Assembly (NCBI GenBank): GCA_017889545.1
Contig: JAGFZV010000008.1
Location: 134,874 to 198,873 of the forward strand
DNA: 64,000 nucleotides
Source of the DNA: Bacillota bacterium
GTDB lineage: Bacteria; Bacillota; Negativicutes; CTSoil-072
Direction: 5' to 3'
Part shown: positions 19,092-26,676 of the stretch, piece by piece
Numbering within the stretch: position 1 is the first letter of the stretch
How the letters are laid out: each line of letters starts with the position of its first letter
Program-made: the position numbers and the translations under genes
Notes under the pieces: model-generated
The model's database searches: none
The model's input: only the letters and a program-made list of their open reading frames with translations
Told to the model about the DNA's origin: nothing

Positions 19092-21104
19092 ATGGAAGAC
19101 ATTCTTCTGATAGAGCCAAATTACTCAAATAAATACCCCCCTTTAGGACTTATGAAAATCTCAACCTTTCATAAGCAACTAGGTGATTGCGTTGTTTTCG
19201 CAAAAGGAAAACTTACGGACAATCTGGTGGAGAAAAGGTGGGACAGGGTCTATGTTACGACGCTGTTTACTTTCGAGTGGGAGGAAACTAAGAAGAGCAT
19301 AGAGTATGCGCTAACTGTGGTCAAGGACAAAAACAAAGTCTTTGTAGGCGGCATTATGGCCACTCTAATGCCTGAACTGTTTATAAAAACATTCCCGACC
19401 ATTACTCTGATAAAAGGGTTGTTGAATCGGGATGGAACAGTGGGACTACGAGACGAGAAGTGCATTGACCGCTTAACCCCTGATTATGATATTCTTGATG
19501 ACATAGATTACAAGTATCCGGCAACCGACGCTTATTTTCTCTACATGACTCGTGGGTGCGGCATGAAATGCCAGTTTTGTGCTGTGCAAACTCTTGAGCC
19601 GGAGTATATTCCGTATATTTCAATAAAGGATCAAATTGCAGAAGTTGACAGACGGTTCGGGGCAAAGCGGAACCTTCTCCTCATGGATAACAATGTTCTG
19701 CGCTCAAATAAGTTTGACAGTATTGTCGATGAACTGATTGAATTAGGCTTCGGAAAGGATTGTACTTATCCGAGTCCTCGCACGGGTAAGCCTTTGAAGC
19801 GATATATTGACTTTAACCAAGGTCTTGACGCTAAGTTGCTCACAGAACATAAAGCAAAGCGTCTAGGAGAGCTTGCAATAAACCCTGCGCGAATAGCCTT
19901 TGATCATATAGAAGACAAGGAGCAATACAAAAAGGCTTTGGAACTGTGCGCCAAAAACGGAATTAAATATCTGTCTAACTACATCCTATATAACGGCGAG
20001 GATTTTACAGGCAAGGGGCAACACTACCATGCTGACACACCAGAAGACTTATATATCCGCATGAGGGTGTCTATGGACTTTTGTGACGAACTCAATGATA
20101 AATATGGACACAACGGGAGGGTTCACATATTTTCCTTTCCTATGAAATATATACCTTTGAACGCGACCGACAGGTCTTTTGTCGGCACTCATTGGAACAA
20201 AAAATACCTTCGTGCAGTGCAGAGGATGCTTATCCCCACGCAAGGTAAAGGTGTATCAACACGGTCGTTTTTTGAGGCTGATTTCGGCAACACTACTGAA
20301 GAGTTTATTGAGAACCTTGCCATGCCTGAAGAACTTCTTGGTTTGCGTGGACATTTCGTAGAGCGAGCCAATGAATCTAAAGAGGAAAAGAAAAAGCGTT
20401 ATGCCCAATGGGAAATCAACCACGCTCGAATTTTTGAATGGACCCAACTGTATCGCTCTTTAGGAGATGACTTTACAAGCTATGTGGAAATCATCAAGGA
20501 CAACGACTTCTCGATTCATAATTATAAGCGTATAACCTCACCCACCATTAGGAAGATGTTTATTCATAACTTGTCGTACCTAAGTATTTTGAGGAACATT
20601 GAAATGCTCGGCACAGAGATGCTTGCGTACATTAAGGTTGAGTTTCCAACGATGTACCGTGAATTGTTGCGGTATGTAATCAAATCCGAACATACGCAGT
20701 TTTCTTGCATGAAAGGAATGCTGACACTTCAGGGCAACGCTTATATAGCTGATGTTATAAGAGCCTTTATAGAGGAACCATATTTGACGACGAATGTCTT
20801 TGACGCTCTGTACAAAGCGCAAAAAGATTTGAAAAAGGTTGTTCTTGACACTCGAAGCCTTGATATCGCATTACGATACAGAATGGCAAACGCCATTTCT
20901 GATACTGAACTGAGAAATATCATGCGTTTGGGCATTGAGGGTGATGAGAAAAAGATTGAAACGCGGCTTTATCAGAAATCTAGGAAACTCAAGGATGTCT
21001 TGCGTGAAAAAAACAAAGATGAGATAGCAGGTGATGTTATTCTCGATAAAATCGAAGAGGTAATCGGTCTGCTCCAAAAGGTATACAGGAAGGAAGTAAA
21101 ATAA
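19092..21104 (+). CDS. Radical-SAM protein with B12-domain-like N-terminus
   Basis: The protein has 670 residues from the ATG at 19092; a longer frame reaching 18942 overlaps the helicase gene and is unlikely. The N-terminal 130 residues begin ILLIEPNYSNKYPPLGLMKI, the layout of cobalamin-binding-like domains in B12-type radical-SAM enzymes. The [4Fe-4S] motif CGMKCQFC lies at about 155-162. The C-terminal 300 residues are helical, charged and unrecognised. The gene is 4 nt after the helicase and 1 nt before the second Hsp90-like gene, so it is an integral operon member. Radical-SAM chemistry in a DrmA/DrmB operon is unusual. The substrate could be DNA, a nucleotide or a partner protein; the sequence does not tell. 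Confidence 0.78.
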   Translation: MEDILLIEPNYSNKYPPLGLMKISTFHKQLGDCVVFAKGKLTDNLVEKRWDRVYVTTLFTFEWEETKKSIEYALTVVKDKNKVFVGGIMATLMPELFIKTFPTITLIKGLLNRDGTVGLRDEKCIDRLTPDYDILDDIDYKYPATDAYFLYMTRGCGMKCQFCAVQTLEPEYIPYISIKDQIAEVDRRFGAKRNLLLMDNNVLRSNKFDSIVDELIELGFGKDCTYPSPRTGKPLKRYIDFNQGLDAKLLTEHKAKRLGELAINPARIAFDHIEDKEQYKKALELCAKNGIKYLSNYILYNGEDFTGKGQHYHADTPEDLYIRMRVSMDFCDELNDKYGHNGRVHIFSFPMKYIPLNATDRSFVGTHWNKKYLRAVQRMLIPTQGKGVSTRSFFEADFGNTTEEFIENLAMPEELLGLRGHFVERANESKEEKKKRYAQWEINHARIFEWTQLYRSLGDDFTSYVEIIKDNDFSIHNYKRITSPTIRKMFIHNLSYLSILRNIEMLGTEMLAYIKVEFPTMYRELLRYVIKSEHTQFSCMKGMLTLQGNAYIADVIRAFIEEPYLTTNVFDALYKAQKDLKKVVLDTRSLDIALRYRMANAISDTELRNIMRLGIEGDEKKIETRLYQKSRKLKDVLREKNKDEIAGDVILDKIEEVIGLLQKVYRKEVK

Positions 21105-21105
21105 G

Positions 21106-22578
21106 GTGGACATTACAATAGGAAAATTTACGCTCGAAACCCTTACATCAGGTATGTATGAGCGTCCCAAAGACATATACCGTGAATACATTCAGAACGC
21201 CGTTGATTCAATCGATATTGCCGTGTCTGAAAAGTTGGTGAAAGAAGATAAGGCTCAAATAGACATCGAAATAGATAAAGAAGGGCGTTGCATTAGGATA
21301 TCTGACAATGGAACCGGTATTGGCACGGAAAACGCCACTCGGTACTTGTTAGACATCGGACACTCCCCTAAACGGTTCACAAATGCACGAGGCTTTCGAG
21401 GCATCGGGCGTCTAGCTGGACTTGCTTATTGCAATACCCTTATTTTTGAGACCTCCGCCGCTGGCGAAGACAAACGGACAATCATTGAATTTGATGCAAA
21501 AACTCTATGTGAGCGTATGCTCAATGAACGAGTTGATATCGACTTGCTCTCACTTATTTCCGAGGTGGTTACTATTAAGGTTGAGCAAGAGGCACGGACA
21601 AAGCATTACTTCAATGTTGTTATGATTGGAGTCGAAAACACAGATGGAATTTTAGATTTGGATAAAGTTCAGCAATACCTTGAACAGGTTGCACCGGTCG
21701 ATTTTGAAAAGTCCTTTGGATGGGGCAAAATCATTAAGTCGAAACTGAAAGTTTTCGCTTTTGCGCCGTCAAGCTATAATATTTTTGTGAGCAGCGGTGA
21801 CCATCGTGTTCCCATAATGAAAGCCTATCAGGATACGGTAATTTCTGACCGCCTTAGAAAACTTGAAGATAATATTTCCGAGATAGAAACTAAAGAGTTC
21901 ATCTACGATGGGGAAAAAATTGCTTATCTTTGGTATGCAAAAACAAGTTTCTACGGTACACTTCAAGACGAAGCAATCAAAGGAATCCGCGTAAGGAAAG
22001 GCAACATTCTCATTGGAGACAAAACAACTTTGAATCATATTTTTAAGGACGAGCGGTTCAATGGTTGGCTGCTCGGAGAACTTCACCTTCTATCCTCTAG
22101 ACTGATACCCAATGCTCGAAGAGATGAGGTAGAGAAGAACGCGGCGTACTCTGCTATGATCGCCGATTTACGGGCTTGGGCTGAAGGAATTTCCTATGAG
22201 ATAAGGAAAACCTCAAACCAACGGAGTTCGGATAAAAAAGCCCAGAGAATCATTGAGTTTGCTCGGAACGAAATAATACAAGATATTGAAGCTACTACCA
22301 CAGTCGTTGTACCAGAGGTAACACTGCTTAACAAAGCCGAAATTGAGCAAGTGAACCATACAGAATTGGTAGCGGCTCTTGACATCATCATCGGCGCACA
22401 GCAGCCAAGCACGAAGTACAAGGCCCTTAATCTGCAATCGAACATTACTGTCGAGCAGAAGAAGGTCTTAGCGCGCGTCTTCGACATAATTTGTAGCGAT
22501 GAAACCCAGCAATCAAACGCTCTTATAAAGAGAATAATCTGCGAGTTTGTTCCGAAGTCTGTGGCTATTGCGCGGTAA
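21106..22578 (+). CDS. Hsp90/GHKL-type ATPase, second copy
   Basis: This 490-residue paralogue of the first operon gene has the same motifs at the same positions: N-box REYIQNAVDS (N31), DNGTGI (D67) and GFRGIGRLAGL. The start is a GTG one base after the radical-SAM stop, with GGAAG upstream. The C-terminal third diverges most from the first copy. Both catalytic regions look intact, so each could be an active ATPase. Placement of two paralogues at the two ends of one operon suggests a heteromer or two separate clients rather than redundancy. It is the last gene of the operon; decayed sequence follows. Confidence 0.85.
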   Translation: MDITIGKFTLETLTSGMYERPKDIYREYIQNAVDSIDIAVSEKLVKEDKAQIDIEIDKEGRCIRISDNGTGIGTENATRYLLDIGHSPKRFTNARGFRGIGRLAGLAYCNTLIFETSAAGEDKRTIIEFDAKTLCERMLNERVDIDLLSLISEVVTIKVEQEARTKHYFNVVMIGVENTDGILDLDKVQQYLEQVAPVDFEKSFGWGKIIKSKLKVFAFAPSSYNIFVSSGDHRVPIMKAYQDTVISDRLRKLEDNISEIETKEFIYDGEKIAYLWYAKTSFYGTLQDEAIKGIRVRKGNILIGDKTTLNHIFKDERFNGWLLGELHLLSSRLIPNARRDEVEKNAAYSAMIADLRAWAEGISYEIRKTSNQRSSDKKAQRIIEFARNEIIQDIEATTTVVVPEVTLLNKAEIEQVNHTELVAALDIIIGAQQPSTKYKALNLQSNITVEQKKVLARVFDIICSDETQQSNALIKRIICEFVPKSVAIAR

Positions 22579-22604
22579 ACATTAGTAAGTATGGAGGCAG
22601 AGAC

Positions 22605-22769
22605 ATGGGTAGCGTGCTGATGAAATCAATTATTGGCAGATTTGACAATAACTCATTCAAGACATTTTTTCAGAGGATGCTTGACCAATCAGATTTTTAT
22701 AACGGAAAAACAAAAAAGTTCTCAAATATTGATGATAGAATATTTGCACGTCCTGCGGAAAGATTTTAG
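22605..22769 (+). CDS. Small 54-residue hypothetical protein, possibly truncated
   Basis: A short frame starts at ATG 22605 with a GGAGG site upstream and ends at TAG 22767-22769. It encodes MGSVLMKSIIGRF... with no recognisable domain. It lies 26 nt after the second Hsp90-like gene and directly before gene debris, so it may be the intact start of a gene whose remainder has decayed. I cannot assign a function. Confidence 0.4.
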   Translation: MGSVLMKSIIGRFDNNSFKTFFQRMLDQSDFYNGKTKKFSNIDDRIFARPAERF

Positions 22770-22783
22770 CAAATTGCAGATAA

Positions 22784-23031
22784 ATTTTTTTATGTGCTAA
22801 TCACCTTACATATTGTGGGAACGTTGAAGTAGATCCGCTTCGTGCGAAAATTCAATTTAATGACTTGTTTGATGAAGTGTAAGCCATCTTAACATCAATC
22901 CGGCGATAAAAGTGAAGATTGCTATTGAAGTTAAAGCGGAAGCGGAAGTTGGCTTTAGCGATAGTTTGCAACGCACAATCAAAGAAAATTGCAAAGTTTT
23001 AAAATTTAAAACGGCAGAGTTTTATAAATAA
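22784..23031 (+). pseudogene. Remnants of one or two gene 3' ends
   Basis: Two short frames without starts are visible. One ends at 22882 and encodes ...VEVDPLRAKIQFNDLFDEV. The other runs from about 22888 to 23031 and encodes INPAIKVKIAIEVKAEAEVGFSDSLQ followed by RTIKENCKVLKFKTAEFYK. The second resembles the C-terminal tail of DUF499-type ATPases found in defence loci, which end in a similar 'vRTvkENcrtLkF' block. Neither has a start codon or body. They look like leftovers of genes deleted between the Hsp90 operon and the orphan genes. The DUF499 link is from memory of the family tail and is tentative. Confidence 0.55.
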
Positions 23032-23060
23032 ATATAATGGTGTCTGGAAGGGGGTAGAAA

Positions 23061-23495
23061 ATGAATTGTGATAATAGTGAGTGGATTAGTTTGCATATCA
23101 GAACGCGAGTTGGGAACAAAGACACCAATATGAGAGTGCTGGGGATCTTATTTGGTGGATATACGACAGATTGTGTTGCTGAAAAATTAATTGATATGTT
23201 GTTGTCAATGGAAACCGGGATGGTAGGTGGCTGGAAACGCGGCCATAATGGGACCGTTGCAGAAAAACTGTTTATATTGGCTCAGGAATATTACAAACAA
23301 AATGAAAAAGACAATGAAATAAGTACATATCAAATTTCACTTTCCAAAGCAAAATTTGATATGTTGGTTAGCATTTCCGAACGTATAAATAGTACCCCTG
23401 GCGAAATAGCCGGAGTGCTTATTGATTTAACAGCATACCTGATGAAACCCTTGCTAGAAACCAATGAAAATTCAACGTTCTATAAGGCCTTATGA
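23061..23495 (+). CDS. 144-residue hypothetical protein, possible RHH C-terminus
   Basis: This small protein has a GGGGG-type ribosome-binding sequence upstream of its ATG. The N-terminal half is not recognisable. The C-terminal 45 residues (YQISLSKAKFDMLVSISERI and following) have the strand-helix-helix rhythm of ribbon-helix-helix DNA-binding proteins, but the match is only by pattern. It stands alone on the plus strand between gene debris and another orphan gene. It could be a regulator or an antitoxin-like protein, but no partner toxin is evident. Confidence 0.5.
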   Translation: MNCDNSEWISLHIRTRVGNKDTNMRVLGILFGGYTTDCVAEKLIDMLLSMETGMVGGWKRGHNGTVAEKLFILAQEYYKQNEKDNEISTYQISLSKAKFDMLVSISERINSTPGEIAGVLIDLTAYLMKPLLETNENSTFYKAL

Positions 23496-23666
23496 TAAAA
23501 CTGGTTATTTAATTTTTTATGGTTGCTGTTCTCCATATTTTCAAACGGTTACCTTAATGAAACCATTCGTTCAGTAGTTTTGCTGATTTTCATCGCTGAA
23601 AATATATGACGTTATTTTGCTTAAATAGTTGAAGCTGCTTGCAGAATAACAAAATGGAGGTATGAA

Positions 23667-24212
23667 ATGCTTACTATTGTGCAAAATCCCCAAGATATAC
23701 AAAATTATTATGATTTATTTAAGCGAGTACTAATAAATAATGCCCAGGAAATAGTGCAAACTAATATTGGATACAAAGGAGATAGTTTCAAAACAGAAGC
23801 TTTTTGGTCAAGCGCATTAGGGATATGGATGGTGTTCGCAAGTGAATATAATCGATCTTGGAACGCTTTTGGATTAAATAGGCCATCAGAAACAGATTCC
23901 AACTCTATTACTTGCGAAATTAATTTCCCTTATTCGGGAATTAACCGTCGCATTGCGGGTGCCTTTGCTTTGGATGAGCGTGGGAAGACATTTGTTATTC
24001 ATAGAGGGAAAATTGGCGGTGGTCGAGTTGGTATTGGAAAAAATATGATGTTGCAGAATTATTCTGGCGATATTAGGAAAGTAAAAGATGGCAATAAACA
24101 GTCGGATGTTATAATAATCGGTTCCCTTCAAAGTGAAGATTTTAGCAGTCAATTAGCGCAATTTGTTTCGGATGTTCAGTGTTTAAAAGATAAGAGCCAA
24201 GGAAAGAGTTAG
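23667..24212 (+). CDS. 181-residue orphan protein, defence-type module
   Basis: The 181 residues begin at an ATG with GGAGGT upstream. A conserved-looking core reads FVIHRGKIGGGRVGIGK, followed by the DVIIIGSLQSEDFSSQLAQF block. I associate this pattern with N-terminal modules of some HNH-type restriction endonucleases, where it precedes the nuclease domain. Here no nuclease domain follows, so the gene is either a stand-alone module or a truncated one. The following 270 bp contain no continuation. Function is unassigned. Confidence 0.5.
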   Translation: MLTIVQNPQDIQNYYDLFKRVLINNAQEIVQTNIGYKGDSFKTEAFWSSALGIWMVFASEYNRSWNAFGLNRPSETDSNSITCEINFPYSGINRRIAGAFALDERGKTFVIHRGKIGGGRVGIGKNMMLQNYSGDIRKVKDGNKQSDVIIIGSLQSEDFSSQLAQFVSDVQCLKDKSQGKS

Positions 24213-24488
24213 CTAATTTTATCCGTTATATTGGTATTTTTCAACGAAATAATGATGATCAATGAAAGAAAAAAAGTTACTGCTTCAAGATAGGATATAA
24301 CAGGTTTTATTAGTATGCTATCGGTTGCAATGGATTCAATTGGCGCTTCGTCCATCATATTTATTCAGTCTTCAATGAAAAAATACAAACTCTTATAGGC
24401 ATATATAAAGAGATTTATGTATGTAATTATTAATATAAATACAGATACAAATAGATATGAACCGGACATAAAATTTATGTGATTATTG

Positions 24489-24527
24489 AGGAATAAGTTC
24501 TAAAATTGTCGGGACCTATTCCTTTTT
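24489..24527 (+). terminator. Terminator-like hairpin
   Basis: The stem AGGAATA (24489-24495) pairs with TATTCCT (24517-24523) and is followed by a T-rich run. It lies downstream of the 181-residue orphan gene. Confidence 0.55.
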
Positions 24528-24685
24528 GTTTTGATTATTATATCCTAATTGATATCAAATTGAGTGATTTAATTATAGATAAACAGACGAATTAATTAAC
24601 AATAAAAATGTAGATATATAATGTATAAAATAAATTTATTGTCATTTAGGCATTAATGATAATAAATTTATTTACAAAAATAATG

Positions 24686-24714
24686 TTGAAAAATAACGCC
24701 ATTTGTGATATTTT
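24686..24714 (+). promoter_or_regulatory. Promoter of the DUF4325-like regulator
   Basis: TTGAAA (24686-24691) and TATTTT (24709-24714) are separated by 17 bp, 35 bp before the chosen start codon. One copy of the AATGTTGA repeat overlaps the -35 box, so repression is possible. Confidence 0.6.
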
Positions 24715-24748
24715 AATATTAGACGAAAAAATGATAAGAAAGGGCAAT

Positions 24749-25402
24749 ATGGGTATGAATATAACCAAAGTAAAGGTAGCAGATATAGCAGCAGACTTGG
24801 GAGAAATCAGTACAATATTTGCTTTTCGGCCTAAAGGTGAGCAAATGAGAAGAAATTTAGAGCAGCGTGTAATGTCCAAATTGACGGACGATTGCGCAGT
24901 GGAGCTGGATTTTATAGGGATTAGAATGTGCGATGCGAGCTTTATCGATGAATTTGTTTTAAAGGCAATTGAGAACATTATTGAAATGAAAAAAGAAAAT
25001 ATGATATATGTGTGTAATGTTAATCAGGATATCATGGAATCCTTTCACATGGCAATTGTTTACCGAAGGCATCAAGGTCAACATTTGCCGGTAATGCAAA
25101 AAGAAGCCGAAAATCATTATTTGCCAGTAGGTCCATTAGAAAAATCTTTAAAAATAGGACTGGATGCTTTATTAGTGCATAACAAACTTAACGCTAAAAA
25201 TTTTTATGAGATTTTGAAAGGATCAGCTCCAGAAGTATCAGTTGCGAATGCCAATTTGATTTTAAAACGGTTATATGATTATCGGCTGATTTTGCGCACG
25301 AAAAAGAAAGATGAGAGAGGTAAATATTATGATTATTATTTGCCGTTATCATCACAAAATATTCAAGCGAGTAGGAAGCTGAGCTGTGTAAATTACAACT
25401 AA
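24749..25402 (+). CDS. STAS-like DUF4325 protein with winged-helix C-terminus
   Basis: The protein has 217 residues from the ATG at 24749, which follows an AGAAAGGG ribosome-binding sequence. An upstream ATG at 24656 lies within the promoter and is unlikely. The N-terminal part contains VELDFIGIRMCDASFIDEFVL, the pattern of STAS-like DUF4325 domains (hydrophobic strand, then a serine-phenylalanine-acidic turn). The C-terminal 80 residues (about 140-205) have helix-helix-strand character of a winged helix, including KNFYEILKGSAP and ILKRLYDYRLILR. A DNA-binding regulator is the likely role. It sits directly upstream of the transposition genes, and shared repeats lie in both promoter regions. 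Confidence 0.6.
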   Translation: MGMNITKVKVADIAADLGEISTIFAFRPKGEQMRRNLEQRVMSKLTDDCAVELDFIGIRMCDASFIDEFVLKAIENIIEMKKENMIYVCNVNQDIMESFHMAIVYRRHQGQHLPVMQKEAENHYLPVGPLEKSLKIGLDALLVHNKLNAKNFYEILKGSAPEVSVANANLILKRLYDYRLILRTKKKDERGKYYDYYLPLSSQNIQASRKLSCVNYN

Positions 25403-25418
25403 TAAGGATTTAATAAAA

Positions 25419-25467
25419 AAAGATCTTAACTCTGCAATGTAAAATGCAGAGTTAAGATCTTTTTTTA
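25419..25467 (+). terminator. Strong intrinsic terminator
   Basis: A long perfect stem (AAGATCTTAACTCTGCA and its complement, about 25422-25462) around a small loop is followed by TTTTTTT and preceded by AAAAAAA, so it can work in both directions. It separates the regulator gene from the transposition operon. Confidence 0.9.
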
Positions 25468-25543
25468 CGAAAAAAATGTTGACAAAAATAAAGTTGCATG
25501 GTAATTTATAAAATAAATATTACAAAAAAAATGTAGAAAAATT
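25464..25543. repeat. AATGTWGA repeat pair, possible operators
   Basis: Two copies of a pattern TTAC(A/G)AAAAAAATGTWGA occur at about 25464-25484 and 25519-25539. Similar copies lie at 24595-24620 and 24670-24694 before the regulator gene. A TATAAAATAAATTT-type block is also shared by both regions. The role as operators of the DUF4325-like regulator is inference. Confidence 0.45.
25475..25511 (+). promoter_or_regulatory. Promoter of the transposition operon
   Basis: TTGACA at 25478-25483 is followed 17 bp later by TAATTT and then TATAAAAT, upstream of the tniB-like gene. The -35 box is embedded in an AATGTTGACA repeat. Confidence 0.6.
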
Positions 25544-25611
25544 AAATAAGAGGTGAAAAGTATAGCGAACGATAATTTTAGCTGATTTAAATTGAAAGTA
25601 GGAGAAAGATA

Positions 25612-26550
25612 ATGAGTAAATTATATGCAACAGTCGAAGAACGTATGCAAAAAGTGGATCAATTATCCATTATTCATCCGAGAATGAAAAGGGTATTAGA
25701 AAAAATTGAATATTGTCATCAGATGTCAAAATTTTTATGCGAACCGCAATGTTTATTCATTAGTGGGCAAACCGGAGTTGGAAAAACGTTTATTCATCAC
25801 TATTATTCGCGACAATACCCTGCCAATATCAATGAACAAGGGGAACGAACTGTTTCAGTGGTCTCATGTCATGTTTCATTCCCAATTACGATTAAAAGCT
25901 TGATCGCAACAATCGGCACAAAACTAGACGATGAAAATTTTGCAAAAGGATCAATTTTCCAACAAACAAAACATTTAGAGAATATGGTAAAAGAACGAAA
26001 TGTTCAGTTGATCATCATTGATGACATGCGCGTCTATTCCGACCAGAAATTAATGAAAGATACTAAGAAAACTATGGAATGGTTGAATACCTTCATCGAT
26101 TCTACCCGTATCCCTTTTATACTAATTGGGTCGCCGTTTTTTATGAAAAGTTTAAAATATATACCTAAATTGGATCGGCGATTTGCTTTTCGGGAAACTT
26201 TGGATGCCTTTGAGTATAAGAGTCGAGCATCCCAAACTGAATTCAGAATGTTATTGAAGCATATTGGTCATCTTATGCCGTTTTCAGAGCCATCTGTAGT
26301 TGGCGATGAGGAAGTAGTAAGAGAAATTCATCATGTTACTCGAGGGGTGATTGGCAACATAATGCAAATAATTAGTCGTGCGTACTATCATGCTATCCAA
26401 AATAATAACGAAGCAATTAGCTCAGAGACCTTGGCAACTGCAATCAGGGAATTCAGTGAATTTGCACAACCACAAGAGAATTTGGTTCGTCAAAAAGATA
26501 TAGGGTTTCGTAGAAAAAAATCGCACACGAAAAATGAAAATTTGGAGTAA
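25612..26550 (+). CDS. TnsC/TniB-like ATPase, accessory copy
   Basis: This 312-residue AAA+ protein resembles TniB/TnsC. Walker A is GQTGVGKT (about 52-59). The Walker B segment reads LIIIDDMRV (about 133-140), whereas the second copy (30047-31069) has LIVLDEFQH. The catalytic glutamate is therefore an aspartate and the following family residues are lost. It is the first gene of the transposition operon with a GGAGAAAG site. An additional TnsC-like gene with a changed Walker B could act as a decoy, an immunity factor or an alternative targeting adaptor. It could also be a relic of an older tns operon, although the frame is intact. Confidence 0.75.
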   Translation: MSKLYATVEERMQKVDQLSIIHPRMKRVLEKIEYCHQMSKFLCEPQCLFISGQTGVGKTFIHHYYSRQYPANINEQGERTVSVVSCHVSFPITIKSLIATIGTKLDDENFAKGSIFQQTKHLENMVKERNVQLIIIDDMRVYSDQKLMKDTKKTMEWLNTFIDSTRIPFILIGSPFFMKSLKYIPKLDRRFAFRETLDAFEYKSRASQTEFRMLLKHIGHLMPFSEPSVVGDEEVVREIHHVTRGVIGNIMQIISRAYYHAIQNNNEAISSETLATAIREFSEFAQPQENLVRQKDIGFRRKKSHTKNENLE

Positions 26551-26676
26551 GCGCGGCCAATATTATAGGAAGCGTTTGAGAAAAGTCGCAAAAACATCGG
26601 GGCAATATATTGCGAGCTTTACGTAAATAGTAAAATAAACTGCACACAAATAAAAAATTAGAAGGGGACAATTTAT

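Larger units (their letters stand above)
24213..24748. other. AT-rich non-coding stretch before the regulator gene
   Basis: No gene is supported in these 536 bp. They hold a terminator-like hairpin (24489-24527), two copies of an AATGTWGA-type repeat (about 24595-24620 and 24670-24694) and a good promoter (24686-24714) for the regulator downstream. The remaining sequence is very AT-rich without further recognisable structure. Confidence 0.6.

Noticed and set aside
7489-22578. Annotation of the operon as classical DISARM
   Set aside because: DrmA- and DrmB-like proteins are present, but there is no DNA methyltransferase, no PLD nuclease (DrmC) and no DrmD/DrmE, while six unrelated genes are added.
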